This document shows positions 45,444 to 59,301 of a DNA stretch of 64,000 bases, in pieces. Source of the stretch: Batkoa obscura (taxonomy: Eukaryota; Entomophthoromycota; Entomophthoromycetes; Entomophthorales; Batkoaceae). The position numbers were made by a program, and so were the translations under genes. Every line of letters begins with the position of its first letter. The stretch's first letter is position 1. The stretch lies in the NCBI GenBank assembly GCA_030770535.1, contig JASVEC010000024.1:1-64000 (forward strand), in the 5' to 3' direction. The notes below the pieces were generated by a model. It worked only from the letters and a program-made list of their open reading frames with translations. It was not told where the DNA came from and ran no database searches.

Positions 45444-46753
45444 ATGGAAAACAGTGAAGACGTAGGCTCCTTGTCACTTTCCGATTTAAAAGGAAAAGGC
45501 TCAAAGCAAGATAAAACTTTAAAGAAATTGGAAGCTTCTTTAAAAGAAGGTGATTTTTATCAAGCACACCAAATTTATCGTTCCGTCTGTAATAGGTAAA
45601 TGAATAAGTAAATAAGATTAAAGATTTTAATCGAGCTTAGATTTTATAATAATGGTAACTATGGAAAAGCAATAGAGATGCTTTACAAAGGAGCTTTGAC
45701 ACTTTTAAAATTTGAGCAGTATTCTTCAGCTTCTGATCTTGGTATCTATCTTATTAAGGCTTATGAATCTTCAAAGACTCCTATTAATGAGCAATCAATT
45801 CGTAAATATTTGTATATCAAAAGAAATTATAATATAACAATTATATAGAAAGACTGAAAGAAATTATTGACGGATTTCCATCAACAGAGAAGGCTCGTTC
45901 ATTTTTAATTACCGAAGCGTTATAGTAAACACTTAATTTAATAATTTATTTATATTTATTATTTATTCAAAGTTGGAATATAAAATCTGGTTCATTTAAA
46001 TCTGGGGAACCAATATTTCATGATCTTTTAGGTGATTTGTATAATAAAGGTAATTTTCTAGTTTCTGGTTTTATAAAGTAGCTGTTTATCGATTTAGATG
46101 GTGAGTTTGAACAAGCTGAACCGCATTACATCTTCGGCTCTGAAGCAACTGGCGACAACTTTGGCGAGTTCTTGTATCGATGGGCCCTTTCAGTTACCCC
46201 TCTCAGTTTTGGTTATTTCTTAGCAAGGGGTGTATTAAGGTATAAATAACACTATCATGATGTACTTTCAGATAATTAATTTGTGTAGTAAATTAGTGAT
46301 TGGAAATGCAACATCAGCTATACTCGCCTTAAATAAATTCATAAGTTTGCTTTTTGAAAACCAAAAAGAAGTGTTAGTAGATTCAGAAGCACATAAAGCT
46401 TCTTTTGTTGAAACTAAATTGCCACTTGTTAACTTTATACAATTACTTTGTACCATCATAACTAAAGATGGTTCAAGAGATCTTTTTGTTAAATTACGTA
46501 ACCAGTATTCAGAGCATCTGGTTTCCGATGAGTTCAATTTTACAGAGGTAACTTTAATTTGTAGAATTTAAGCTCAATTTACTTATTTATGTAGTATATG
46601 AATAAGATTGGAGAGATCTATTTTGGTATACGTATACATCGACCAGTTAATATTATGCAAAGTTTAATGGAAAGTATGTTCCAGCAACCAAGCTCTAACC
46701 CCAATGCGCTTTCTATTAATTCTTTCTCTCATGATGAAACGGATCTTGATTAA
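45444..46753 (+). CDS. GET4: Get4, GET/TRC-pathway protein for tail-anchored protein delivery
   Basis: Get4 with Get5 links Sgt2 to the Get3 ATPase and so hands tail-anchored proteins to the ER. 341 residues; exons 45444..45595, 45641..45801, 45849..45924, 45973..46049, 46098..46239, 46289..46547, 46595..46753. TPR-like helical repeats: LKEGDFYQAHQIYRSVCNRF, NNGNYGKAIEMLYKGALTL, SASDLGIYLIKAYE, PIFHDLLGDLYNK, FEQAEPHYIFGSEATGDNF, LSFGYFLARGVL, NFIQLLCTII, and the C-terminal MNKIGEIYFGIR. Human relatives: EGNYYEAHQMYRTL, LIYSGALLF and FFGV. The ATG at 45444 is the first in frame. Intron 5 ends at GTGTAG because only that acceptor yields KLVIGNATSAILAL in frame. Confidence 0.9.
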
Positions 46754-46965
46754 AACCATTTTTTAAGTTAAAAATGTATTAAAATAAAAGCAAGTTATAT
46801 GTGATTTATATCAATAAACTTAAAGACTATAATTTATATTTTTTTATTAAAAAGAAACACAACCAATCTAAAAATAGAAGACGTATTAAAAATGTTGGAT
46901 TATCTTAATGATGTTTAAATTTATCATTATGCTACAATTAAATCAATTCGATTATTTGATTGTAT

Positions 46966-48717
46966 TTAAGATTCTGTAGGATTCTCAGCTACTTTTTCAG
47001 TTTCGGAATGGTTTTGAAGAGGAATGTTTTCAAAAGCTAAGGTACATATAAACCCAATAACACAGAAAGGTATCATAGAAAGGAAAAGTGTACGATAGGC
47101 TTGGAGGTAAGAGTATATTACTTGTTCTCGAACTCCTGAAGATAAAGAATCCAAGTTATTAAGCTTATTTAAAAGGTTGGTAATCTAAAAAATTATTAAG
47201 TATAAATTATAACATCAAAGTATTAAAATTACATTTTCTCCAGGAAGGTTATCAGTTAAAGAAGTGAACAAAACATTATTATAAATGGACCCAACAATAG
47301 CTAATCCAAAAACACCACCAAGGGTTTGTGCAAAAGAAATAAAAGATGTGATCATTGCAGCATCTGAGGCGGCAACTGCTAGCTGACTACAAGTCATAGA
47401 CAATTGGATATTAAACCCAATACCACCACCAATCAAAAGTGGGTAAATAACAAGTTCAGCACGCGTAATATCTAATCTTAATAAAGCCATTAAAGAAACT
47501 CCAACTAAAATCATAGCAGAGCCAAAGCGCATGATTGGTCTATAAGAACGGAACCTACGTGCAAGTAAACCTGAAGCCACAGAAAAACTACAGACGCCTA
47601 GTAAAGCAGGTAATAATTCCAAACCGGCTTCAAAAGCGGTTTTATTCTGAACTGTTTGGTGATATAATGGCCAATAATAAATGGTTGAAAAAAATGGGAT
47701 GCAATACATAAAAGCATTAACACTTGCAAGTATAGCATTACGCGTGAACAATCTTCCAGGAATCACTGGTTCTTTAGCGTAATATTTTTCAACTAAAATA
47801 AATGCCATCAATAACGCGGCTCCAACAACAATACATGAAATGACTTGTGCTGAGGACCAAGGATAGGTACGTCCCCCCCAATTTAAACCTAAGGTGAGCG
47901 TTATGGTCCCAGAAACTAATATTATAGTTCCTAAAAAATCAACTCGAGCAACCAAATCATTCAATTTGGAACCATCACCGCGCAACTTTGGCAATAAAAA
48001 CACGATTACAATAGCAGCAACTACCACAATTGGAATATTAATATAAAACACCCATCTCCAATTTACATAATCTGTTAACACACCACCTAATAATGGTCCA
48101 GCTACATTTGCTAATGCGAATGTGGCACTGATTATGCCTTGATAAACACCACGTTGTACCATAGGAACAACATCTATTTAAATTATTAGCAAGTGTTAAA
48201 AATATGATAAAAATTAATTACCCGAAATAATAATAAAAGAAAGGGATATTAAACCTCCGGATCCAATACCAGCAAATGCACGAAATATAATCAAAACGAT
48301 GATTGAAGGGGCTAATCCACACCCAATACTACCAATTAAAAATAATGTAAGGGCAAACAATAAAGTAATTTTACGTCCAAAGATATCTGAAAATTTACCA
48401 TAGAGAGGCTGAAAGGCAGTCATGGTTAATAGATAAGAAGCCGCTATCCACGTCACCTCACCACTTGAACCAAAATCGTCTACAATCGCTCCTAAAGCGG
48501 TGGCAACAATAGTTTCATCAGTTGAAGCTAAAAAAATTGATAACATCAGAGCTATCATGATAAACAATAATTTTACGCCCGACTGATGGCCATCTGAAGC
48601 CTTTTCGTCAATATTTTCTTCTGTACTGACAACACTTTTCTTTTTACTAAATACCAAGTCATCAAGTTGAGTTGAGGAAGAATTGACTACTGGTGAAAAA
48701 ATCTCTTGTTCTGGCAT
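46966..48717 (-). CDS. DHA2-family MFS transporter (drug:H+ antiporter / Vba-like), copy 1
   Basis: 14-helix major facilitator of the DHA2 group, which includes multidrug exporters and vacuolar basic amino-acid transporters (Vba). Exons 48222..48717, 47233..48173 and 46966..47184 give 551 residues. Signatures: STDETIVATALGAIVDDFG in helix 1 (motif D1-like), TWIAASYLLTMTAFQPLYGK with FSDIFGRK (motif A), and VNWRWVFYINIPI. A soluble N-terminal head of about 48 residues precedes helix 1. It is head to head with a close paralogue at 51711. The paralogue has an additional intron after the head. Confidence 0.9.
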
Positions 48718-51710
48718 CTTGTATTAGATTAATTGTTCTATATTATGCTATTTATATAAATGAAGTTGTAAAAATACACGATAAACTATCTCATAAATTT
48801 TACTAATATGAAAAGAAAAAGTACGGCTGATTTTATTTGAATTTATGTCAAATAGTGTTATTAATTTATTATTTGCAGGTAGTAACTTGAATGGAGCTAG
48901 CCAATCATTGGGATCGAAAGTTATCATTATTTGCTTAGATTAAAATAGTAAATAACCAAATCGATAAAATAGGTGGTAATTCGCATTTAAAAATCAAAAA
49001 TCAGTTTACGCCAAGTGAATTAAGTTGCATTAATATAAGCTTGGTTTATTAAGATGGAGTAGGTGGGGTTCAAATCAGTATAAAATTTATACTGTAGTTC
49101 GCTAAAGAAGCTTCGCGTTTTAAATTATTTTAGGAATAGAATAGAGGCAAAGAAAATTTTACTTCAGCTATGTGTTTTGGGGTTGTGAGTTAACTGATAA
49201 ATGGAATAAATCGATGTAGATTTACTAAAAGTGGTAAAGAAGGTTATTAAGTAATGAGTTTATGAATGAAATGGACGATTTTTTAAGTCCGATTTTTTGT
49301 TCTTCAAGCATTTGTGCAATGAAAAATTATTGCCCAGCTAAAAATATTCGATATTTCTCTAGACGAAAGTAAACCATTTGTATTTGGTATGAAAAGCTGT
49401 TTAAAAACAGTGACTCAGATATGATATATGACATACAATCATCTTATGTTTTTTATAATCTTATGTTTTATATAGACAGTTCATGTGCTATATATATTTC
49501 AAAGCTCGTTTTTGAACTCTACAAAATAAAGTCAAACTATCAATAATAAAATCACAAAATAAAAATAGTTAATAGTTAATTAAAAGAGTTAAATGACAAG
49601 CAGCTTTTTACTAGGTATATTACCAAACAATTCATCTAGACATCTGATTAATACTATATTAAAAGCTAATAGATTATTAAGCAGTGAATTTATCCAATAA
49701 CCTGTAATAAGATAGATGCAGTAAGGGTGACTGATTTTCGATATTAAAGCTAAAACATCTAATATGTTAAATTCAAATATGCTATAATCATTTATTTATA
49801 CATCGAGTGGCTGTGTAAATGAAGGCGTAAATTCTAGTTTAAAAATAGTATTCTAATAATAGGTAGATGTTCGCTAAATACTTGCAAGAAAAACCCAATT
49901 GAAACTTAGATATGTTTTCCCAGCTGAAAACTTTATACTGTGGAATTTGTTTATTAATTTGGAAATAGTTTAATATCTTTTTTGGAATTGAGGACTTGAA
50001 GGTGTGTGTTGAATACTGGAGTAGATAAAGACTAAAAAAATGAGTCTTAAATATGAGCTACTTATATTTAATTTGAGTATAAGTTATCTATCAGAAAATA
50101 GAAAGCAACAAAATACAAATGTTTGTTTCTCGCACCAACGTCTGCTTAATATGTTTAGGTAAAATCCCAAAGTGATAGTTTATGACAAACCTATTACTGA
50201 ATCCACTTTTTTATAAAATAATAAAATATTGAATTCTCAAGGTGGCAAAGAATTTAATTTTCAAAAATCACCCTAATATTGCCAAATATAGTCGATTCGT
50301 TTTATAAACTTTGGCATTAAAATCTATAATTATTTAAACAGAATAAATGTGACAATAACTATTTTTATTTTATATTTTATATTTTATATTTTATATTTTT
50401 ATTTAAAAGCTTATCAAATAAATAGATGTATATATGAGATATATACCGAGGGCTCGCTCAAAATTTATAAAATCACCTTTGTTGCTTCTGTCAATTGAGT
50501 TATTCGGTTGCTTTAAGTAAATTCATATATAAGATATACCAGATTACAAACTACTACGTTTTTTATAGTATACATGATAGATAGTTCAAACAACCTGTAG
50601 TAGATATGATATTGTCAAATCGATTAAGTTTGATTATAACTTCAAAAGTAAAACGCTGTTTTGATAAAATTGAGCAATTTCTCATCATTTATTATCTCTT
50701 CTTATTACTACTTTGAACTTAACAAGAATGACTCAAAGCTCTACCTAAATAGTATAAGTCCCTTTAATTAAGGTTTAAACTAGTAACAGCTGTCAGAAAG
50801 GGACCAATTCTTAAAGAAACTAGTATTTATATATCACTTGTAGTAGAAACAAGTGAAGCCAGTTGAGGTAAACTTGCTATCTGTAATAAAATAAATTGCT
50901 ATAAATTGTTTATAAACCTTGTGCCCAAGCTGATGATTATTAACCCAGCAATAGAAAAAAGTAAAGGAAAGAACACTTAAGGAGCTACTTTAATCAAGAA
51001 AACTTGTATAATCATTTTTCCATAAGCTTAGATGAATTTCTCAATATCAAACTTATGATAAATGATTGATGAAATCACTCATTTAAAATCCAACAAACTT
51101 TATTTAAATTTTTACTCATTAATGACCATCATTTTTATTTAAGAAGGTTTACTTATACAATAAAAGTAACATGATAACAAAATTTATATCTGACAAAACA
51201 GCGATATTTCGCTATAGATAATTTAAAGCTTTCGTTTCACTATCTATTATATATAATTGTATATACTTTTTTGCTAATATTTCGCATATCTATTTTTTTA
51301 ATATAACTGAAGATCCTTCTGTCTATTACTCTGAATTCACTACAAAGTCAAGTTTAAAAAAGCAAAAAACTCATAACAAGGTTGATTGATTTATGAGCCC
51401 CAAATTAAGTAAATTCGAGGGCAATTTAATTAAAATTTCAAGAATAAAAAATTCGAATAGAATGAAATTAATAAAGTATGATTTAACTTAAAGGATTGCT
51501 TATGTTAATATTCCATCTTGTAAAATTTATATAAATGTAATGTATTTGATTTTTCTCTCCTTTGTTTTTGATAGTTGGTAAATTATCTAAAGAAATAAGG
51601 TAACTGATTGAATTTATCATTGACAAGGAGGATAAAAATAGTTTTATAAATTTAACAAGAACTATATTTTATAATTAAATATAAATGAAACTAACCTTTT
51701 ACCAGTATAA
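48718..51710. other. 3-kb divergent spacer between two MFS paralogues
   Basis: No coding frame, RNA gene or foldback element found, although long stretches are less AT-extreme than other spacers. A 7-bp microsatellite lies at 50366..50400. The two promoters must be here. Confidence 0.6.
50366..50400. repeat. 7-bp microsatellite (TTTTATA)n
   Basis: About five tandem copies of TTTTATA in the spacer between the MFS genes. Confidence 0.85.
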
Positions 51711-53445
51711 ATGTCAGAGATAGAGACAAAAGCTAGAAAACAAGAGCATACTTCGAATGCCAATATAGATGAATTTGGTTTAGAAAGAAATGAGGAAGCT
51801 ACAGAGCAAGAAACTCATGAGAACAATATAATTTCGTCTAAATGGAAACTAATTACCATTTGCTTTGGGTAGGTTCAACTTAGCAATTTCTATTTCAATT
51901 AATTTTATCTTTAGTTTGATGTTATCTATTTTCATCGCTGCTATTGATGAAAACATTGTAGCTACTGCTCTTGGTGGTATTGTAAAGGATTTTAAAGCAT
52001 CTGGTGACTTGACATGGATAGCAGCCTCTTACTTATTAACTATGACTGCCTTCCAACCCCTATATGGCAAATTTAGTGACATTTTTGGTCGCAAGCAAGC
52101 TATGTTATTTGCCTTGTTTATATTTTTAATTGGTAGTATAGGTTGTGGTGCCGCACCCAATATTATAGCATTAGTAGTGTTTCGTGCTATTGCTGGTGTA
52201 GGTGCTGGAGGCTTGATTGCTTTGCCCTTTATAATAATGTCTGATGTTGTCCCATTACAGCAAAGAAGTGCTTATATGGGTTTGATCCAAGCCACTTTTG
52301 CTATTTCTTCGGTAATTGGGCCCATTATTGGTGGTTTGTTCGTAGATTATGTCACTTGGCGATGGGTGTTTTATATCAATGTTCCGATCTCGGTAATTGC
52401 AATGGTAGTTGTACTATTCTTAATCCCAGTATCAAAAGCGGTTTCCAATGCAACATTAAAACAAAAGATGAAGAGAGTGGATACTTGGGGTACCCTTACT
52501 TTAGTTACTGGCTCTATCTGTATTATTTTAGCCACCAATTGGGGTGGCAAAGAATATTCTTGGGGCTCAGGGGCAGTCATTGGCAGTTTTGTAGCAGGTA
52601 TTGTTGTGATGGCCATCTTTATTTTCATCGAATTAAAGGTTGCACAAGAGCCAGTGATACCCTCCCATATATTTACACGTAATGTAATAGCTGGTTCAAT
52701 CACTACAATAGCCTTTGGATTCACTATGTTTACAGCTTTGAATTATATACCATTGTATCATCAAACTATCCATGGACGTAGTGCAACAGAAGCAGGTGTA
52801 CAAACCATTCCTTTTATGTTTGGTTTATCTTTTTTTGCTGGGACTTCAGGTTTAATAACAAATAAAACTGGGACTTACCGCCCAATTATGTGGTTAGGTA
52901 TGACTATGATCGTATTAGGCAACTCCTTATATGGTGGATTAATTCGATCTGGAATTACTTTAGCTGAAGAAATTATTTATGCTTTATTGCTTGGTTCTGG
53001 TATTGGTTTAAATATTCAATTAGCTTTAGTAGCTTCTCAAGCTTCTGTTCCAGATAAAGGTAATAGGCAACGAATTAACTAATTTATAAATATTCATTCT
53101 TTTTTAGATGCTGCTGTTACCACCGCCTTTATCAGATATGCACTTTCCATTGGGGGTGTCTTAGGGTTAGCAGTTCATGGTGCTGTATTTAATAATGTGT
53201 TAGCACAACAGCTTGATGAAATATTACCAGGAATCGATTCTAAAAAAATAATGGAATCTTTAGAATCCTTATACCAATTACCATCTGATCAACTCTCTTT
53301 AGCTCTCAAAGCATATGAGTATTCTTATAAAATGTTGTTTGTTTCTATGATACCTATTTCAGTTATTGGCTTAATTTCATGCCTTTGTATCCAACATATT
53401 CCACTTGATCGTAATGGTAGTGACCAGAAAGCGGCAGCACATTAA
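51711..53445 (+). CDS. DHA2-family MFS transporter, copy 2
   Basis: Paralogue of the gene at 46966. Exons 51711..51868, 51915..53059 and 53108..53445 give 546 residues. Head MSEIETKARKQEHTSN is hydrophilic; then LMLSIFIAAIDENIVATALG, DLTWIAASYLLTMTAFQPLY, GKFSDIFGRK (motif A), VTWRWVFYINVPISV and a last helix MLFVSMIPISVIGLISCLCI. The substitution of D-E-N-I-V for D-E-T-I-V at the helix 1 motif is the clearest difference from copy 1. The last two exon borders agree in position with copy 1, showing duplication after the intron pattern was set. Substrate unknown. Confidence 0.9.
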
Positions 53446-53652
53446 GATTGTGCTTTAAAAAGTTAGAATTTAGTTAATTTTATCTGCTTTTTTTGTGGTG
53501 TGTTTTTACCTTTTAATAAATAATAGTTAACAGTTTACTTTAAAAACATATAGGTGTTATGATTATATATTATTCAAATGGTTTTAAGTTATTTATATAT
53601 CACATTTTAACAAGGTAATATTCTAAATCTTCATTTATTTAACTTTATGCAT

Positions 53653-55767
<2,115 letters not shown>

Positions 55768-56664
55768 GTTGAACCAACTTTGATTTAAAATGTAAAGTTC
55801 CTTTTATTTTTCTCAGGATCATTTGATTCTTGGCTTTCTTAATATGGGTTCAATTTTAATTAGCATAAAATTAAGGGATAGATAAATTGAAATAATTGAA
55901 AGTATAAGTAATAAATATTTCTTAGCTCAAGATAAGTACTTTTTTATGTTGTTTTTTAATGTTATTTTATAACACTTTTAAATATTCTTTAACATTTTAA
56001 TTTAAAAATATAGTTTTACTTTTATGAACTTTAGATCATATATAAAGAATAAAAAATGGCCAAAAATACTTCACTTGATATTAAAAAACAATGTTAAATA
56101 TAAACTAATTAATTAAAGTATAACTATATTAAAAAGATAATTTTAATATAAAAATTATCAAAAGGATAAAATAATATTGAAATACTTTTAAAATATCTCC
56201 TTGATTTATTAATCTTGGCATAAATTAAAATGATTAAAAATAATACAAAACTTAATTGTATTCTATTAAAATAGAGTATAAAATGAGTTTCTTTAGAAAA
56301 AAGAATGTACAGTATTACTAAGCTATAGAAACCTATCATCATCGTGGCTATAGCCAATTTTTAAAGAGTTAACAGCTTGTTTGGGTGTAGATTCTAATTG
56401 AAAATTTCAATTTGTCTAAATAAAGAAGTATTACTATTTTATCGAAAATTAAACTCACATTAAAAAAAACTAAAATTTTGGAGAAAAAGATGTCAATTTT
56501 AATCTCTCCAATATTCACTTTGAACTGGTATGATTTAATAATCATACGGTATCATTAAAAGACGACATAATAAAGAATATATAAGTAAGAGAAAGAAATA
56601 CTTGCTATTCATCAAAACAATTTCAATTCTTTTAACTCCTTTAATTACAAAAATAATTTAAAAA
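55768..56664. other. Divergent spacer between ALT1 and the secreted-protein gene
   Basis: About 900 bp. A 77-codon hydrophobic open frame on the minus strand (56124..56357) has no family features and is not called. Nothing else seen. Confidence 0.55.
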
Positions 56665-57219
56665 ATGAAAAGTACTTTAAATTTATTATCCCTTTTGTAT
56701 TTCGCTATTGTCGTCCAAGCTCAAAATCCAATCACATTTACAGGCTCCCCGCTTGCCACCAGTTCTATCAGCAGTCAAGGAACAGTGCTTTATAGCACAC
56801 CAGGTACTGGCCAAACTTCTGGGGCCCAATTTCTGTATCAAAAAAACATTAGCGATTCAAAGCAAGTTGGTTTGGCTGAGGTACATCTTGTTAGCAACAA
56901 TGGGATTGATGTCGTGCTACAAACGGGATTTGATACTATTACCCAAGAATGTAGCTGCTATTACATCGACGCTAAAGATTTAATTCAAAAAATCCCAAAT
57001 CTGAGGAGTGCTAATGATTACAGGATCAGCTTTATTGGTACTAATTATAGGATAGATTCAGGCTATTTTGCAATCAGTATCCAAGGATCGGTATCAGATG
57101 GTGCTCAAGGTTTTGCACCAAGCGGCGGGGCTTTTAATTCGAATTCATATAATATGTTAGTGCAGGATAATGAATGTGAAGAGGAAAATGGTTATAATAC
57201 TCAAGCTTATAATTATTAA
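56665..57219 (+). CDS. Small secreted protein, unknown family
   Basis: 184 residues, single exon. MKSTLNLLSLLYFAIVVQA is a clear signal peptide with cleavage likely after VQA before QNP. The mature part looks like one beta-rich domain (GSPLATSSISSQGTVLYSTP, KQVGLAEVHLVSNNGIDVVL, NDYRISFIGTNYRIDSGYFA), distantly like the Ser/Thr-rich Kre9/Knh1-type domains that fungi place on cell-wall proteins. Cysteines are few (CSC, one in NECEE). No GPI signal is visible; the C-terminus EENGYNTQAYNY is hydrophilic. The codon use is more GC-tolerant than in the AT block. I do not recognise a family with confidence. Confidence 0.75.
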   Translation: MKSTLNLLSLLYFAIVVQAQNPITFTGSPLATSSISSQGTVLYSTPGTGQTSGAQFLYQKNISDSKQVGLAEVHLVSNNGIDVVLQTGFDTITQECSCYYIDAKDLIQKIPNLRSANDYRISFIGTNYRIDSGYFAISIQGSVSDGAQGFAPSGGAFNSNSYNMLVQDNECEEENGYNTQAYNY

Positions 57220-59301
57220 TGCTTTTTTTAATATTTAGTCTTTCTTAATTGAATAAAATATCACTTTTTTATATTTTATATATTTTTACAATGGCATCTA
57301 ATATCTTTTCATAAATATAGTTAGGTTCTTATACGACGTTATTTTGGTTAATATGGGATTTTTAATCATTATTACACAATTAAAATATCAAAGTTATATC
57401 TTATTTCATAAGCGAATTATTTGTATAAACTATCTAGTTTTAGATTGTTGTTAATTCAACTTCAAATTAGGTAAAATTTTATCTGTGGTTTTACCCAGGT
57501 TTTTAAACTTATTTATATGGGGATGTATTTTTATGTTTAAGAATTTTACTAACAAATTTTCCACTTAAATAGCGCTTAAAAAATGGAAAAAATAATGAAG
57601 TCAAAAAAAACACTCCCATATATTAAACAATAAAAGATGAAGATCAAAGGATTGTTAAAAAAAATTGATATAACCCTATGCTTCTCACATTATAATAACG
57701 AGAGACTTGCATTTATCTTTTTGTGGGGATTTAAATTGAAAACAATTATAACGTCATGCTTTACAGCTATATTATTTATCGAAACTGGCTAGAGAAGTAG
57801 AAAAACTAATATAAAAAATGCGATTTATGAAATCTTAATACAGTCTGGCTATATATTATTTGTGATAATGGGTGAAACTAATCAAATAATTAATACCATT
57901 ATTATTGTGACCAAGAGTAAATAAAATAGGAATATTACTATCAAAACTCAAACTAGATTTATATAAAAATTAATGTTGTTGAGGTACTCTTTATAATGAG
58001 TAAATATAAAAGAGTAAAGCATTTAAAGTATTTAATCATACAAATTTTGTTTAATTTTCGGTTAAGAATATTTTTTAACTAAATTTTTATATTATATTTA
58101 ATCTTAATCATAGCCACAATAGTATAATAGATACAACTTGTAGAATAAATCATTTAATAAAATATTGAAAGTATATATATGATATACCATGCGGTTGTTA
58201 AGTTTTCAAAAGTCCTTTACTTTTTTTCAATGAGTAAAGTAGGAAAAGCTATTATTAGCAATAATAGATTATTTTTTTGGCTAAAAAATGGAGTTATTTT
58301 GAAATGAAAATATCATACTAGTGGAATGCTATATGCTCTTAACATCTTAAATTTGCCCGAAAAAGTAAGAAGCCCTTTGAAAAAACATAGGTGTTACAAA
58401 ACGATAGAAAGTATAAATAGCTAATATAGGTATTTAAAATGTTTGTATATTAAAGCACGAATATTTTACATATATTGTGACAACTTTTCCCCTAACCGAC
58501 TATTCCGATTAATATTTTTATGTATTTATGACCTTTTAAACAATTTTTTCAAACCAACTTATGGTCTCATCGGAAGATTTTTCCCGCTGGCACTCTATTG
58601 ATGAAATTATAACTTTATTGTTTTATTGTTTTATTGTTTTGTTATTAGAGTTCTAATAAAATCGTCTTTTTTCACTTATAGAATTATTAATCCATAAAAG
58701 ACTATAAGCCCTTTTCTTACTCTTGAATTAATATTATATACTGAAGTACGCTGTTTTTTTATAAATATGGATAAACTTTTATACATTGTTATGCTATTTC
58801 AATTTATTTTATTCTTAATTTACAAAACTTTTAAGCCCATGACCACTTTAAACTTAACAATAGTTATTTGCGTGAATTACTTCCATTTGACTGCAAATGA
58901 TATTTATCATTGTGTGTATTATGACGTATTAGTTTGAAATTTAGTGAATGAAAGGCAGCTTTGACACATTTTAAGTAATTTCAATTTTATGCTTATATAA
59001 ACTTGCTCCAATTCGAACCTTTCGATTATCTACTTTTTCATTAGCTTTAAAGCTTGTAAACTATCAACTACTTCAATTAGTTAAAAGGTTAAAGCTCTTT
59101 TTACTTACTATTGATGATAAACTTCATAAGAATATAATCTACTTACTTTTTATCTATAAATTTGATTTTAAAGCAACACTTTTATCCTTATTAAATTTCA
59201 ATCTTATTAAAATATATTCTTATTTGAGCTATCTTAATAATTCTAATTCAAAGAGACTTAAATTTATTTTAAAGGTATATAATAAAGAAGATAAATACGC
59301 C
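57220..59301. other. Spacer with one MITE
   Basis: About 2.1 kb of AT-rich DNA; one foldback element (57518..57618) and the promoter of the acyl-CoA dehydrogenase. Short (TTTTATTG)n run near 58617-58638. No gene or tRNA supported. Confidence 0.6.
57518..57618 (-). mobile_element. Foldback MITE copy 15
   Basis: Reverse copy, very well kept: TGGGGATGTATTTTTATG, core TTCCACTTAAATAGCGCTTAA, right end CACTCCCA, flanked by TATA on both sides. Confidence 0.86.

Noticed and set aside
49060-49085. GGGGTTCAAATCA, B-box-like
   Set aside because: No upstream A box and no cloverleaf could be drawn.
56124-56357. A 77-codon hydrophobic frame on the minus strand
   Set aside because: Composition is what AT-rich spacers give (Phe/Ile/Leu/Tyr); no family pattern, no neighbour linkage.
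59005-59030. GGTTCGAATTGG on the minus strand, like a tRNA T-arm/B box
   Set aside because: No matching A box, D arm or acceptor pairing at the proper distance, so no tRNA gene.
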